A DNA stretch of 64,000 nucleotides from Zerene cesonia (taxonomy: Eukaryota; Arthropoda; Insecta; Lepidoptera; Pieridae), in contig NC_052121.1 of the NCBI RefSeq assembly GCF_012273895.1, positions 9,651,475 to 9,715,474 of the forward strand, given 5' to 3'. Under the pieces are notes generated by a model, which was given only the letters and a program-made list of their open reading frames with translations, had not been told where the DNA came from and did no database searches. Every line of letters begins with the position of its first letter. Positions within the stretch are counted from its first letter, which is position 1. The position numbers and the translations under genes were made by a program. Positions 1 to 12,303 of this stretch are shown here, one piece after another.

Positions 1-735
1 AAAGCCAGTTCACAATAATTTTTCAATGTACTTTGATTAATCATAGTTTGAGCTCTGTAGACATTTATTCACTATTCAGATATAAAAACTAAAATCTATC
101 ACTAACTATACTTGCACTAACAATTATCTTTACTCTTACAATGTTACTTCATAAATAACTTTAACAAACCATTGCTAGATGAATAAAAAAGGAAACAATA
201 CTCTTAAAAATTAAAGAGATGTAGGCCGGAGAGATTTTTTAACAACTTCATTAATTGTCAAAAAATTTCTAGGTGCCCTTATTCAATACATTTTCTATTT
301 AATTCATATGAAAGAATTAAAGGCGGTCTTTGGATAATTAGTTTTTCAAGACTGAAAAGAGAAACCGAGTTCTAGAATAAAGATGTATGAATTAAAATAT
401 AGAGAAGGTTTAAAAAATATAATATATTACACAATGATATAAAAACCATAAGTGTCAAACAAGAAAACTGTGTGGTATAGCAGTAATCTATCTATGTGTT
501 CCTTAAATTATAATCAAATATGACTGGTCCTTCTACATATCTCAATATTACAATTAGATGAACAATTTAAATGATGGAAATTTATGTTTTCTTCAAATTT
601 CCATGCTATATTTGTAAAAATACCCATGACAACACATCAGCAGAAAATTTGAACATTTTATATACTTTATATCGGTTTTCTATATCATTGTATAAGTGAT
701 AAACTGTCGGATATCCATCACATAGCAGTGTATCT
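1..735. other. Noncoding flank, includes MED19 3' UTR
   Basis: AT-rich sequence downstream (leftward) of the MED19 stop codon. A minus-strand AATAAA (TTTATT at 64-69 on the plus strand) could be a polyadenylation signal, but the 3' UTR end cannot be fixed from sequence alone. No open frame of interest and no recognisable RNA gene or repeat. Confidence 0.4.
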
Positions 736-1829
736 CTAAGGCATGGGATGCTGGTGTGGTGTGAGCCCACCATGCTCGGGGCTGTGCTTTTGCTTTTTCC
801 TTTTCTTTTCTTTTTTACGTTTCTTCCTTTCTTTGTCATCATCATGCCTCTTCTGCTTTTTGTGCTTCTTCTCATATGTGTCTGGATTTGAAGAGTCTGT
901 GAAGAATTAAGAGGTTTATCAAAAATTACATTGCATTATTTCTTTCAGTCAACTTTATAATTTTGATTTTCAAGTATTCCATCACATTTTTAGAAATAAA
1001 GTGGGAGAAAAACTAGAGAATTTATGTTGATGGGCTATAGAATTTTGTTTAACCCTGAATTTGCTATTATTAACCAAGGTTACCTAATCAGGTAACCTTT
1101 TACATGATCTGTATTACCTTATAAATATTTGTACAAATAAACTTGCACAAATAATATTGTACATACCTTGTAATGGAGTATCTTGGCCGGGAGGTGCACC
1201 ATCTTTATGCTTATGTTTTTTATGTTTACTCTTGTGTTTCTTTGGTGGTGTGGCACTCACATAGCGGTATTGCTCAGGCAGAGGACCAGGGTGCAATCTG
1301 AAGCCAGCCAGTTGTGCACTTGTCAATGGTAACAGTTCCTTACCACCAATGGGTCGTTTAGCTATCACAGATCCTAGTGTACTATTGTCCTCCTGCCCTG
1401 GCCCGTCCACAATGCCCGGTAAATTAGGTAAAAAGGACGAGAGTGATTCCTTTAATTTTTTCCCATTAAACTTACTATATGAGTGCTCAAGACCATAATA
1501 CGCCATCAAATTTGTCGCTCCAGTTAATTCACATTCTCCTAGAAAAGCATAATAGATATTAATGAGATTAACAAGAATTTGGTAGCGAAAGTAGTCGTGT
1601 TTATAAAATATTTATAGAAATTATTACGAACTAAATCTTTATTTGTACCTGGAGGTTCTTTCATCAAATAGAATGGTCCACTATGTACTATGGACGGGTT
1701 TTTGCCCAGTGAGATCGTAGTCTTGAGGGTACCAGAAGAATCCTGTCGAGAAACAACTGGTGACCTCGCTCCTCGGGGCGAGGACTTTGGTGAATATGGT
1801 TCTACTTTTCTAAACTGATCAGACATCAT
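736..1829 (-). CDS. MED19: Mediator complex subunit 19 (MED19)
   Basis: MED19 is a head-module-associated subunit of Mediator, the nuclear coactivator that couples transcription factors to RNA polymerase II. Three exons join in frame: 1829-1649, 1538-1167 and 896-736, giving 237 aa. The first intron joins a GT donor at 1648 to an AG acceptor at 1540-1539 and produces the family-typical stretch GPFYLMKEPPGECELTGATN. This is followed by YYGLEHSYSKF, SSFLPNLPGIVD, and the conserved LAGFRLHPGPLPEQYR. The C-terminal third is a Lys/His-rich basic tail (PKKHKSKHKKHKHK, then a second run in exon 3), as in other MED19 proteins. Length is close to vertebrate MED19 (about 244 aa). ATG codons at 1829 and 1826 are adjacent, and either may start. 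The gene is divergent from the zinc-finger gene at 2673. Family assignment is firm; exon borders were read by eye. Confidence 0.93.
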
Positions 1830-2672
1830 CTTGTATAAGCATGTCTACGGAATTGGATATAAATAAAAAAGTTATGCGAAATAAAATGACAAAAAAATTA
1901 TAAAAACTCCCTTCCCTTCTTGTGCTGAACCTTCTCTAATTTGTACCACAGAAAACAAATGTTACAACAGCAATCACAGATAATTTTAAATATTTTTCTA
2001 CTTCATGTGATGGATTGGTTCACGAAAAGTAGGTGTTTTTATTTTTTAATAAATTCAGTTCCTTTATTCCTATTTCTTATAAATAACTATTATTTAATAG
2101 TTCATATTAATTTATAAAACATTAAATAATAAAACAATATCTATGGCTGTACCACGTGTTTAATTTAAGAACGCCACACTCGATTATAAAAGCAAAAGTA
2201 AAAATTTAGTCTATGGTAAATGAATTAGCTTCTCGTAACGCGCTACGATTTTCTATAATGTGTTTGGAAATAAACAGATCAAGGAGTTATATTTCAATAA
2301 AATAAAGCTGAATGTGTCGGTATAAATGTGCAAAATGTTTGTTTATTGTGATACTAGTGGTACAAACATGGTGCAGTGATTCTGATAACACCAATCTACA
2401 CTCTACAAAGTGACGCCATTTTACGGGAATGACCAGCCCGCGGCTGCCTCTTATTAGGCCTGATGTAAGGAGCGCTGTTCCCAAACGGATGCATGGAAAC
2501 AAATCTCGATTTTTGTACTCGTACTGGACGTACGATTTTACAGGTATAGTAAACATTGATATTTGTTTTTGTTGCTATCATAATTCGAATCAAACTTTTG
2601 AGTTCCTGTTGTTTGAATGTCTTTTGTTTCTCGGCAGTCATTTGAGCACGTGTTTTATTTTTTCAGAAAACT
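1830..2672. promoter_or_regulatory. Shared divergent promoter region and 5' UTR intron of the MESR4-like gene
   Basis: This interval separates the MED19 start (minus) from the MESR4-like start (plus), so it must hold both promoters. A GC-richer patch at about 2405-2500 ends in a GT donor after position 2540 (TTTTACAG|GTATAG). A pyrimidine-rich AG acceptor sits just before 2667 (TTTTTTCAG|AAAACT). I infer a noncoding first exon ending at 2540 and an intron of about 125 bases before the start codon at 2673. No TATA box is obvious. Confidence 0.5.
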
Positions 2673-5600
2673 ATGGAAGATGGTAATATAGCAAATACGA
2701 GAGACGATAAAAATACCGTTGCGGCGCTATGTAACTTATATGGTGATCGAGCCGCGACATTTACGGCAAATGGACACGATTTCGCAGGCGAATCATCGAG
2801 TCCTCCGGAAAAATCTTATGGACAACGGCGACACAGCGCGGATACTTCACATGAGGACAAGTTTAAAAAACGCATTAATCCATTGAGAATACACCTTGGC
2901 AAGCGGCCCTTCGTTGATAATTCATCTCCCTACAATAGTGTGTGCAAAAAGAAAAAACCGTTTTCAGTGAAATCTAGTGAAACAAGTGTGAATAAAGCAT
3001 CTACCCCACGAGCGCCTAAACTTATACCAAAACGCATTGAACATAGTCAATTTCATAATGTCACATCACAAGTGGATGATAATGAACACGACAAACCTGT
3101 ACCCCGCCTTGTGCCCAAGAGCCAATTATCACAATTTAAAAAAAGTAAGATTGAAAAGGGACCTCAGTTAAAAGAATATGCACAGAGTCTTGGCTTGCAG
3201 CCAATGGTAAAGTTCAAGTGTCGAAAATGTTGTTCAATGTCTTTCAAGACCCTGGCTATGTTGAAGGAGCATCAGTTGGTATGTCGAGCTCAAGCTAAGG
3301 AACCTGCGCTAAGTCCGGAAGGTGTTACACATACAGAAACAAGCTCAAGTGGCCCTTCTAGAGTTACTCGTAAAGTGTATTTGTGTTCAGCATGCGGCAC
3401 TTATTATGAAAACTGGAATCTCTTCCTGCACATGAGAGAAGTTCACAACCGACACATATGCCTGTTTTGTTTGGGAATGTTTTCAAAAGCAGAGAAATTG
3501 TCTTCACACTTAACTAACAAACACAATGTACAAGAGTTTAACTACAATAGCAAAGAAGAGTTTTGTAATGTTTACAATGGAAGTTTTTATTTAATGTGCT
3601 GTGCATGTGATGAAATATGTAGTGAGCAAGATGATTTCTTTAATCATGACTGTAACAATGTGAAGCCAAAACCTGTCCCAGTTCTTATCAGTAAAAACTC
3701 TTTGAAACCAAATAATTTGAAACATACAAGGAATGACAAAGAGCATAAGCAACATAATATGAATGGTCCCACATTGATGAAAGAGTTATTAAGGCCCAAT
3801 GGTGATAAAAAAGAATCCAATGAGCAAAAAATTGAAACAATTGTAACACAATCCCAGAAGGCTATGAATAGTATACATAATAGTGATAATGTAAATAGTG
3901 ATGTAAGTTTAAGCTCCAATAATTCTACTTCTGATGGTAAAGACACAAGTAACACTGTTGATTCTGCGATAGAAATGGAAAGCCCTAGTTCTAAGCCACT
4001 AACTAGCCCAAAGTCTACAAATGAATCAGATTTCATTCCTTCTCATATCTCAAATGGAGATGATAAGGTTAGTCATGATTATTCTGATGAATGTGATTCT
4101 CCATCAACAAGTGAAATTCAAGCATCAATTCCTGAACCAGTAGCACCTAAAAATGAAGAACCAAGTAAATCGGTTGAAAAGGAGGGTGGAATAAAGCTGA
4201 AGCTTAGTTTGAATAGTGCTAAATCACCGGTAATTATAAATTCTACTGTGGATCCTACAATCGGCCAACAGTACTCACAAAATATGAGCCATAAACCACC
4301 ATCACGAAATAGAAGACCTCCCAAACGATATGAAAAAGATAAACCTTTAGACCAACCTCCACAACCTAAAACTCCTTCTATTAAGATGACAATTTGTGAT
4401 AAGGCTGAAAGTCCATTTGTTAAAACAACTTTCTATGAAAACAATAAGGAAACAACTCTGAAAACACTTGTAAATAACAATATTGAACCAATCTACAGCC
4501 CCATGGACACCAAACCAGAAAACACAATTAAAACAACAATATATGATAACAAAATTGAGGATGTGAATACTTTAAATAGGGTACCAAAACTAACAGTCAG
4601 AGTTCCTAAAGAGTTTCTTGACAAAACTTCATCTAGTGACGAGTCATCTGATAGTGATAGTAGCGAAAAATTAACTGTTGATGAGAATATAACAAAATCT
4701 GAAGAAATGGCTGTAAAGTCTGAAGAAGTGCCTTTAGATGAGACACAAATAAGTGTTGAACCAAGGGCACATGAACAAGAACTTCAAGAAAATATTAATG
4801 ATGATACTGAGACTATACCACTTGAAGAAGAGCAAAAACCAATGGAACCCAATGTGGAAGAAGTAAATCCAAAATGTGAGCCAAAACCGGAACTTCAAGA
4901 CCAAGATATGACAGGTGATGTCAATGTTGAGGAAATCACTCCTTTGGATACTACTCCTGTTATTGAACTTACTCTTGATAGACCAATAGATAAATATCCA
5001 TTAAAAGATCTCTTGAAAGTATTTTTGGGATCTACATATTTTAATTGTATTTACTGTAATCATGCACGAAAAATTGCAGTAAACTGTGGGCAGCTAGCTT
5101 TACATATGATAGCAGAGCATAGATTTTCAGCAACAGTGAACAGTATTACTGCAGAAGAGTTAATGCCTGAGACAATAGCAGCAAAGGTGAAAACAGGCGT
5201 AGATGAGGTTTCATCAATATACATTAACTTGGACTCGTATGATAGTGTTGATAAGTGTGAAGATGTGCAAAATAGTCTTAATTTTGAATGTTTTCAGTGT
5301 TATTTTAAAACTTCAGTACATAAAGATCTCTACTTACATAATCGAAAAATGCATCAAAAAACTATATTGTTGTGTGTTATGTGTAAAAATAACTTTTATA
5401 CTTATAGTGAATTATTATGTCATTTATGCCCTGGAACTTATGATTCTGACTATGTAATTAAGTTTAGATGTTGCTTCTGTATTGTAGACTCTATTTCTTC
5501 TTCATTTAGATTAATGGTGCATCTTCGAAAGATACACCATACCTGTGATGTATGTTTAGAATTTTGCCAAAGTCAGGCACGGCTTTCTAACCATGTTTGG

Positions 5601-8600
5601 AAACATAAATTGCACCATTTGTGTTATCGATGTGGTATTGCCTATAGGAATAAACCTGATATTAATAATCATTTGTTTTGGAAGCATGGCACAGAAAGTG
5701 TATTGTGTAAAAGATGCCTACAGAAAAAGTGGCCCCATGTTTATCATTTCTGTACTCCTCCCGCAGTGTTTGTCTGTGATGAATGTAATTTGCAATTTAC
5801 AAAAGCAGTTTATTTAAAAGTACATAAGAGGATACATTCTGGTGAATTTCCCCATCCATGCANNNNNNNNNNNNNNNNNNNNNNNNNNNNNNNNNNNNNN
5901 NNNNNNNNNNNNNNNNNNNNNNNNNNNNNNNNNNNNNNNNNNNNNNNNNNNNNNNNNNNNNNNNNNNNNNNNNNNNNNNNNNNNNNNNNNNNNNNNNNNN
6001 NNNNNNNNNNNNNNNNNNNNNNNNNNNNNNNNNNNNNNNNNNNNNNNNNNNNNNNNNNNNNNNNNNNNNNNNNNNNNNNNNNNNNNNNNNNNNNNNNNNN
6101 NNNNNNNNNNNNNNNNNNNNNNNNNNNNNNNNNNNNNNNNNNNNNNNNNNNNNNNNNNNNNNNNNNNNNNNNNNNNNNNNNNNNNNNNNNNNNNNNNNNN
6201 NNNNNNNNNNNNNNNNNNNNNNNNNNNNNNNNNNNNNNNNNNNNNNNNNNNNNNNNNNNNNNNNNNNNNNNNNNNNNNNNNNNNNNNNNNNNNNNNNNNN
6301 NNNNNNNNNNNNNNNNNNNNNNNNNNNNNNNNNNNNNNNNNNNNNNNNNNNNNNNNNNNNNNNNNNNNNNNNNNNNNNNNNNNNNNNNNNNNNNNNNNNN
6401 NNNNNNNNNNNNNNNNNNNNNNNNNNNNNNNNNNNNNNNNNNNNNNNNNNNNNNNNNNNNNNNNNNNNNNNNNNNNNNNNNNNNNNNNNNNNNNNNNNNN
6501 NNNNNNNNNNNNNNNNNNNNNNNNNNNNNNNNNNNNNNNNNNNNNNNNNNNNNNNNNNNNNNNNNNNNNNNNNNNNNNNNNNNNNNNNNNNNNNNNNNNN
6601 NNNNNNNNNNNNNNNNNNNNNNNNNNNNNNNNNNNNNNNNNNNNNNNNNNNNNNNNNNNNNNNNNNNNNNNNNNNNNNNNNNNNNNNNNNNNNNNNNNNN
6701 NNNNNNNNNNNNNNNNNNNNNNNNNNNNNNNNNNNNNNNNNNNNNNNNNNNNNNNNNNNNNNNNNNNNNNNNNNNNNNNNNNNNNNNNNNNNNNNNNNNN
6801 NNNNNNNNNNNNNNNNNNNNNNNNNNNNNNNNNNNNNNNNNNNNNNNNNNNNNNNNNNNNNNGAAATACTTGATGAAGAAAAGCCTGCTTTATTAATCAG
6901 TAATTCAGAAACATCTAAGGACCAAATACCTGTCATTGATTTAGTTGATGAACCTCCTAAAGATGAAAGCACTTCAGAAATAAAAACTGAAGTAGGTGCT
7001 GAACATGTAACAAAAAAATCCAAAAAGAAGAAGTTAAAAGACAAAGATGCTTTATTGCTTGATGTTAATTTACCAGCCCTTAATTTATCGGAGAGTGATA
7101 GTAGTGACGAATCTGACAGTGGATTGCCACCTTCAGTAAAAGAAGAAGCACAGACACAAGAAAAACAGTTAGATGAAAATAACATTGAGTCTTCTGATAA
7201 AATAGAAGAAAAAGAAGCTGCAGATAAAAAAGAAGATACGGAGATAGATTCACAGTTACCCAAGTTGGAAGAAAAAACAGAACCTCAAGAAGATGACAAG
7301 CCAAGTGAACAACAAGTTCTTCAAATATGGGATAACTTTCAAAAATATCAAGCAAATGTTGAACAACACAAAGAAAAAACACCGCCACCCATGCGAAGAC
7401 GCCATGTGTGTGAATCCGATCATGATTATTGTTTAATACCACCGGATATGAACGGAGATGAAGATATACTAAACCCCGATAAAAAGAAAAATAAAAAATC
7501 ACCTAAAAAAAGACATGGAGATATGTCTTCATCTAGTAGTAGTAGTAGTGATAGTGACTCGAGTTGTTCTTGTGGTTCAAATTGCAGCTGTTCTTCAAGC
7601 AGTGGATCATCATCTTCGAGTTCCTCTGATTCCGATTCATCCGACGAGTCTGGAAATGAACAAAATAATGGAAGAAGAATGAGAAAATTGTCTCGAAAAT
7701 CACTTCCCAACAGAAGAATCAGTAATGGATCTAATGTTGATGTTATGGGTATGACTGAAACACCTGTACTTGTACCAGAGAAAACTGAATCACCCATTGC
7801 CGAAACTGATTTGGAAACTGAAGAAAGTGAAACAGACGAAGAATTCTATGATAAGAATCCACAACCAATAGCAAATAAAACGTATAATGAAAAGCGAAAC
7901 CAGTTATTAGCGTCAATCGCCCCATCAGATGGTGGTTCCATCTCCGAAGAAGTGAGTCGTTGTGCAACACCTGTCAAGGAAGAAAAAATTCCCAAGGAAG
8001 AGGTAGAAAATAAAGATAAGTCAAGCAGTAGTAAGAAAAAGAGTAAAAAGAAGAAGAGATCCAAAAGTTCTAAAAAACATGGTCCCATTAAGATTAACAT
8101 TCCTAAAGATGTCATTGCCAAATCAGAGTCTGAACCCCCTATTGCACCATTAATACCTAACAAGATTACTATATCTTTACAATCAAATACCGTGCAATTG
8201 CCAGAAACGCCTAAACCAATAAATTCAAATAAATCGACCACCACACCTATGTCTGCGGAAAGCAAGAGGGCTTCAAAGCGAAGACGCGTGCCAAACAAAT
8301 TTTATGGTTATTCGAGCGACGAAGAGCCAACTACTCCCGCTGCACTTAAACCTCAACAACCTCCGAAATTGGAATGGAGAAAAGAAGACTTGCCATCACC
8401 TGCCACGCATAAAGCTAAAAAGGAAATACCATCTTCCGTTATACCGCAAAAATTGTTTAATTATAACGAGCCTATAAGGTTGACCACTCCTGTTCCAGAC
8501 CCTGAACCACCACGGTTCTTGATGAACTCCGAATCGATGGAATCCAGTGATTCTGATTCAAGCGAGGAAGGGGCTTTAGAGATATTTCAACCAACTAATG

Positions 8601-8887
8601 TACAAAATACATTATCTGTCCCGCCGCCGACATACTTGAATTCCGGTACTTCGAGTTTACCATACGCTTTCCAAAGACCAGCGGTTCGCGAAGCAAAAGA
8701 GGGTGAAAGCGTATATTGTTACTGCAGATGTCCATATGACGAGGTGTCAGAAATGATAGCATGCGATGCCGAGGGCTGTCCCATTGAGTGGTTTCATTTT
8801 GAGTGTGTTGGTATCATGGTACCGCCTAAAGGCAAATGGTACTGTCCAGAATGTAGAAAAAATCAAAGTTTCTCAGGTTACAGATAA
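2673..8887 (+). CDS. MESR4: Large C2H2 zinc-finger / PHD-finger nuclear protein, MESR4-like (interrupted by gap)
   Basis: Probable chromatin or transcription regulator. The part before the gap (2673-5862, 1063 codons, no intron) holds C2H2 fingers in two groups. The first is at residues about 175-320 (e.g. CRKCCSMSFKTLAML, CSACGTYYENW, CLFCLGMFSKAEKL). The second, denser group is at about 785-1063 (CIYCNH, CFQCYFKTSV, CDVCLEFCQSQARL, CDECNLQFTKAV, then HSGEFPHPC running into the gap). Between them is a long low-complexity acidic/Ser/Pro region. After the gap (6863-8887, 674 aa) come Ser- and Lys-rich tracts and a C-terminal PHD finger at about 8714-8866: CYCRCPYDEVSEMIACD, then CPIEWFHFECVG and WYCPECRK. 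C2H2 clusters plus one C-terminal PHD match my recollection of Drosophila MESR4; that name is an inference. The ATG follows a splice acceptor at 2666. Confidence 0.72.
5863..6862. other. Assembly gap (1000 N) inside the MESR4-like coding region
   Basis: Exactly 1000 N. Coding sequence is flush on both sides: a C2H2 finger is cut mid-motif on the left and an acidic tract begins immediately on the right. The frame does not carry across 1000 bases, so the true missing length is unknown. Confidence 0.95.
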
Positions 8888-9569
8888 GTCTAAACACAAT
8901 TTAGGTGTATATAACATATTGTTATCTGTATATAATTTATTGACGATTGTAGATAATTTAGCTTTACTTGTGTATATCTTTAGTTAGGTTGTATGTTTAA
9001 GTTAGGATATTAGGTCTGAAAATTGTATCATTGTTATTAAAGTACATGTTATGCTTGATGCTGGCTGTGCGGCCAATCTGTAACCTGGCGAATTGTTAAT
9101 TGACATTAACTATACAGCAAAACGAAAATATAAATCCAATTTTTGATACCAAACTGTAATTTTATTTAATCGCTACCATAGATTGATCTTAGTGGAATAG
9201 TAATCGAAATCCACTAGAAATATTTCTGTGGAAATCACAGTCAAAAATACTTTTATTTTAATTGTGAAATAAAAAATAAAGCAATCTTACGATCTGAGAT
9301 TGATTTATTCTTATTTTATTTGATTTTACAAACAAGATAATATATGAGTCGTATTGTTCCTAGAAGCATTTTTATACTGAATACAAATATCGACGAATGC
9401 CATACCAATACGAAAAATCTCGAAATCAGATTAAATATTTAAGCACAGAGCCTCAAATTAAAAGATTTACTTTCTGGCATTTTCTAGTAAGTTGAACTTA
9501 GTGTAGAAAAAAAAAACAAACAAGGTAAAATGACAATATAGGTATCAACAAGGTAGAAATACTTTTTTC

Positions 9570-9705
9570 TTTTTGCATTGGTCTTTTTTAATCCGCACTC
9601 TTTCACTCTAATGCATCATAACATTACCTACATGTTGCCTCGCCTTCCTTGTCTGGCAATTACTTTTCGCATTGCCGTCCTGAGTGTAAAAACATCTATA
9701 AATTT
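9570..9705 (+). repeat. Dispersed repeat fragment (family unidentified), copy 1
   Basis: Shares an ordered set of words with 19600-19765: CATAACATTA/CATACAACATATTA, a CTCGCC block, GGCAATTAC, TTCGYATTGCCRTCCTG, and a final ATATCTATRA-like end. Two copies in one window indicate a dispersed repeat. I cannot assign a class. Confidence 0.4.
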
Positions 9706-11787
9706 AAAACAGCTTAGGTAGGTATATCGATATATAGGTATATATTAACAAAACTAATCTGCTCGTGTATAATATGAATAATAGAATTTAGTAAGCTTAA
9801 AATTGATATTTCAAATAGGTACTTGATATATTTATAAATTCACATTGTAACAGTATATTCTGCGATGCGATGAAAGGAAATATTACGTCGATAAAACAGC
9901 GCTCTCCTATACGCCCCGTTTGCACAATTACAATTCTGTTCTGCAAGGGTTATTTGTACACACCGGTGACTGCATCATCTATTATACTAGGATAAGCGAG
10001 ATTTAAATTCAGCCGTATACTATTGAAACAGAGTCTAATTTGCATTATTTAAATGTATATTTTGATGCGTTAATATGCTAAAGTTTTGTACTGGCGCGTT
10101 AGGGATTATTGGATACGCTAAAACGATTTATACTGAATGCAAAGGTATTTCAAAGGTTCACCTTAAAATCACTATAGAATGTAAGAATGATAGGAACTGG
10201 CTATATATGTAAAGGGACTCTAAAGTGAAACTTTCATTTTAAAATGGACAACACGCACAAATTATGTAGTTACAAGACGCTATATTTCTTGATGTTTATC
10301 GTTTTTATTTCTTCAAGCAGCTTATAATGAGCCTTTAAAAAACGGGGAGTTTCTCAATGAACATGAAATGGTGATTAATAGAGAGAGAGAATGCAATATT
10401 GAACAGATTAGAGGATTGAAAGCATTCAATCATTAAATAAGGTATATATTGGCACATGAATCGATAAACTGCTTTGGAGTACAACTTTTTCAATCGATAT
10501 ATCAATATCTTTTTTTTCTTATTCGAATTTTTAAAAAGAAAATTCAGTTTTGAATAGCGCAAAATTTTAGCTATTATTATTAAATACTCGATTACCCGAG
10601 TTATTATTATTTTATTTACATAATTCTTATCTTGCAGTATTTTGGATGCCTTTTTTGTGTTTTAAGAACAATTCACGTGTAAACGGATGTAGAAGTAGAA
10701 TATAGTTTGTCTGTAGCTAATCTTACTATCTAAAATCTGGAGCATACTCTCCTGCGTTCAAAGATCTTCGCCTTACCTTATCTAGGTTTATGATATCTAA
10801 AAACTTCTATGACAAAATCATAATTGGCTATTTATTGGCAACAAATGGCAGTGTCAAAATTTTACCGTTGAGCTAACGACGCTCAGTCTTGAGAAATATC
10901 TTAATAAATAATTAATGTAATAGTATCTAAACGGTGTGATTTCTTTTTCATTTCTTTATTGTGCAAAATGTCAATCGCGATGAACTTTATGGAACTCTGT
11001 CCGCACAAGAGCACCTGCAGTAGGTTTGGTGAGCATACTCTTGATAATCATATCCTAAATTGAATGTTAAATTTTAATAGGCATAAATATGTGAATTATC
11101 TAATAGAATATTATATATGCGAAAGTAGCTATTTGTCTGTCTCTTTTTCAGGCCTAAACTATAGAACCGATTAAGATAAAATTGGGTACAAATATAGTTA
11201 AAGACCCGAAAAAGGATATAGGTCGGTCGGGCAACGGGAACTATTTGGGGAAAACCTCGGTATAGCCTATCTATTCCTTTCGATATTTCCTACGCAAACG
11301 AAGCAAACGGAAAGCTGGTATAATGTAATCTGTACCGGCGAAAAACTGCGCTATGTCACTGCATCTGCCTATTTTACTCTTTTTTCTGTGTTATCGACTA
11401 AATTGCTTTCTCTAAATCTGCTGTTCAGAGAGAACAATTTAGGTAGTTCAGTTTAAAGAGAATCCCTAAACTCTTTTACGGATTAGACAGAATGGAAACG
11501 ATGATTAATTAAAACATGCAAAATTGTTATTTTCATGTGCATGCTAAGATTATAAATACCCTTTTCTCCTCCTAATAAAAAGTTTGTGACTATGAAACAC
11601 ATCAATGACGAAGTTTCAGTTTATATAAATTAAATCTCATCCGCTTTGGGTTATTACACTGTAAGAACGACAAGCTATGCTTCGCACTGTGATTTACGTT
11701 TAAAAAAATTTCGTCCCCTATTTATATCCTTAAATTATTTTAAATTAATTTAAATTCAGAATGGACTCTCCATTTAAAAAAAAATAA

Positions 11788-11984
11788 TCTAGTTGCGTTT
11801 AACCCTGAATTTCGCGTTTATATTAACCCGTAGGAATATCGGGATAAAAAGTTGCCTATATGTTATTCCAGTTGTCCAGCCAAACTTCATTTTCATTGCA
11901 AACGGTTCAGTAGTTTTTGCGTGAAAGAGCAAACAAACACACACACATCCTTACAAACTTTCGCATTAATAATATTAGTAGGAT
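11788..11984 (-). mobile_element. Helitron-type non-autonomous element fragment (Lep1-like)
   Basis: Reverse-oriented copy of the element seen cleanly at 22845-23042. Read on the minus strand it has TACTAATATTATTAATGCGA, a run of short GT/GTTT repeats, CTTTCACGCAAAAACTACTG, then TTTTTATCCCGATATTCC. The GC-hairpin terminus has decayed. Flanked on the right by the degenerate GGATAGGATA tract common beside such insertions. Confidence 0.65.
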
Positions 11985-12082
11985 AGGATAGGAAGGATAG
12001 AGTTTGTATGGATATATATGTAATCAATATATATGTAATATTTATAAGAACAATATTTTAGATCGCCAAAATCTGTTTTCAG

Positions 12083-12148
12083 GAAAACCGCGTCCTAACC
12101 TTAGATTACATTCTGTCGCTGGAGAAATGATGAAACCTGCTGGTGAAG
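12083..12148 (+). other. Orphan exon-like segment, 22 codons
   Basis: A strong acceptor (ATCTGTTTTCAG, ending at 12082) and a strong donor (GAAG|GTAAGG at 12148/12149) bound a 66-base segment that is clearly less AT-rich than its flanks. In phase 1 it reads KPRPNLRLHSVAGEMMKPAG with no stop and ends again in phase 1, so it would be a symmetric exon. No partner exon is visible on this strand nearby. It could be an exon of a gene with long introns, or a chance pair of splice-like sites. I do not recognise the peptide. Confidence 0.3.
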
Positions 12149-12303
12149 GTAAGGTAACAAATGAAAAATTAATTGTATTTGCCTTATTAATGTTTTATTG
12201 TTCTCGTTTTTACAATTGTTAGATATAGGTATCAACAAAGCTTACATTAAAAATCTCTTTTGTTTTTATAATTGATTTACTTATTTAAATCGATATGTTA
12301 ATG

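Larger units (their letters stand above)
8888..12082. other. Gene-poor intergenic DNA with 3' UTR and repeat debris
   Basis: The first 400 bases are probably the 3' UTR of the MESR4-like gene: AAATAAAAAATAAAG at about 9265-9280 is a plausible polyadenylation signal cluster. Beyond that I see no gene. The stretch contains a repeat fragment at about 9570-9705 related to one at 19600, a diverged Helitron-type fragment at about 11110-11330, and a clearer reverse-oriented one at 11788-11984. Confidence 0.5.

Noticed and set aside
5797..7263. Long minus-strand frame across the first gap
   Set aside because: Made of N plus antisense of the Ser/Glu-rich MESR4-like coding region; the plus strand has zinc-finger and PHD motifs.
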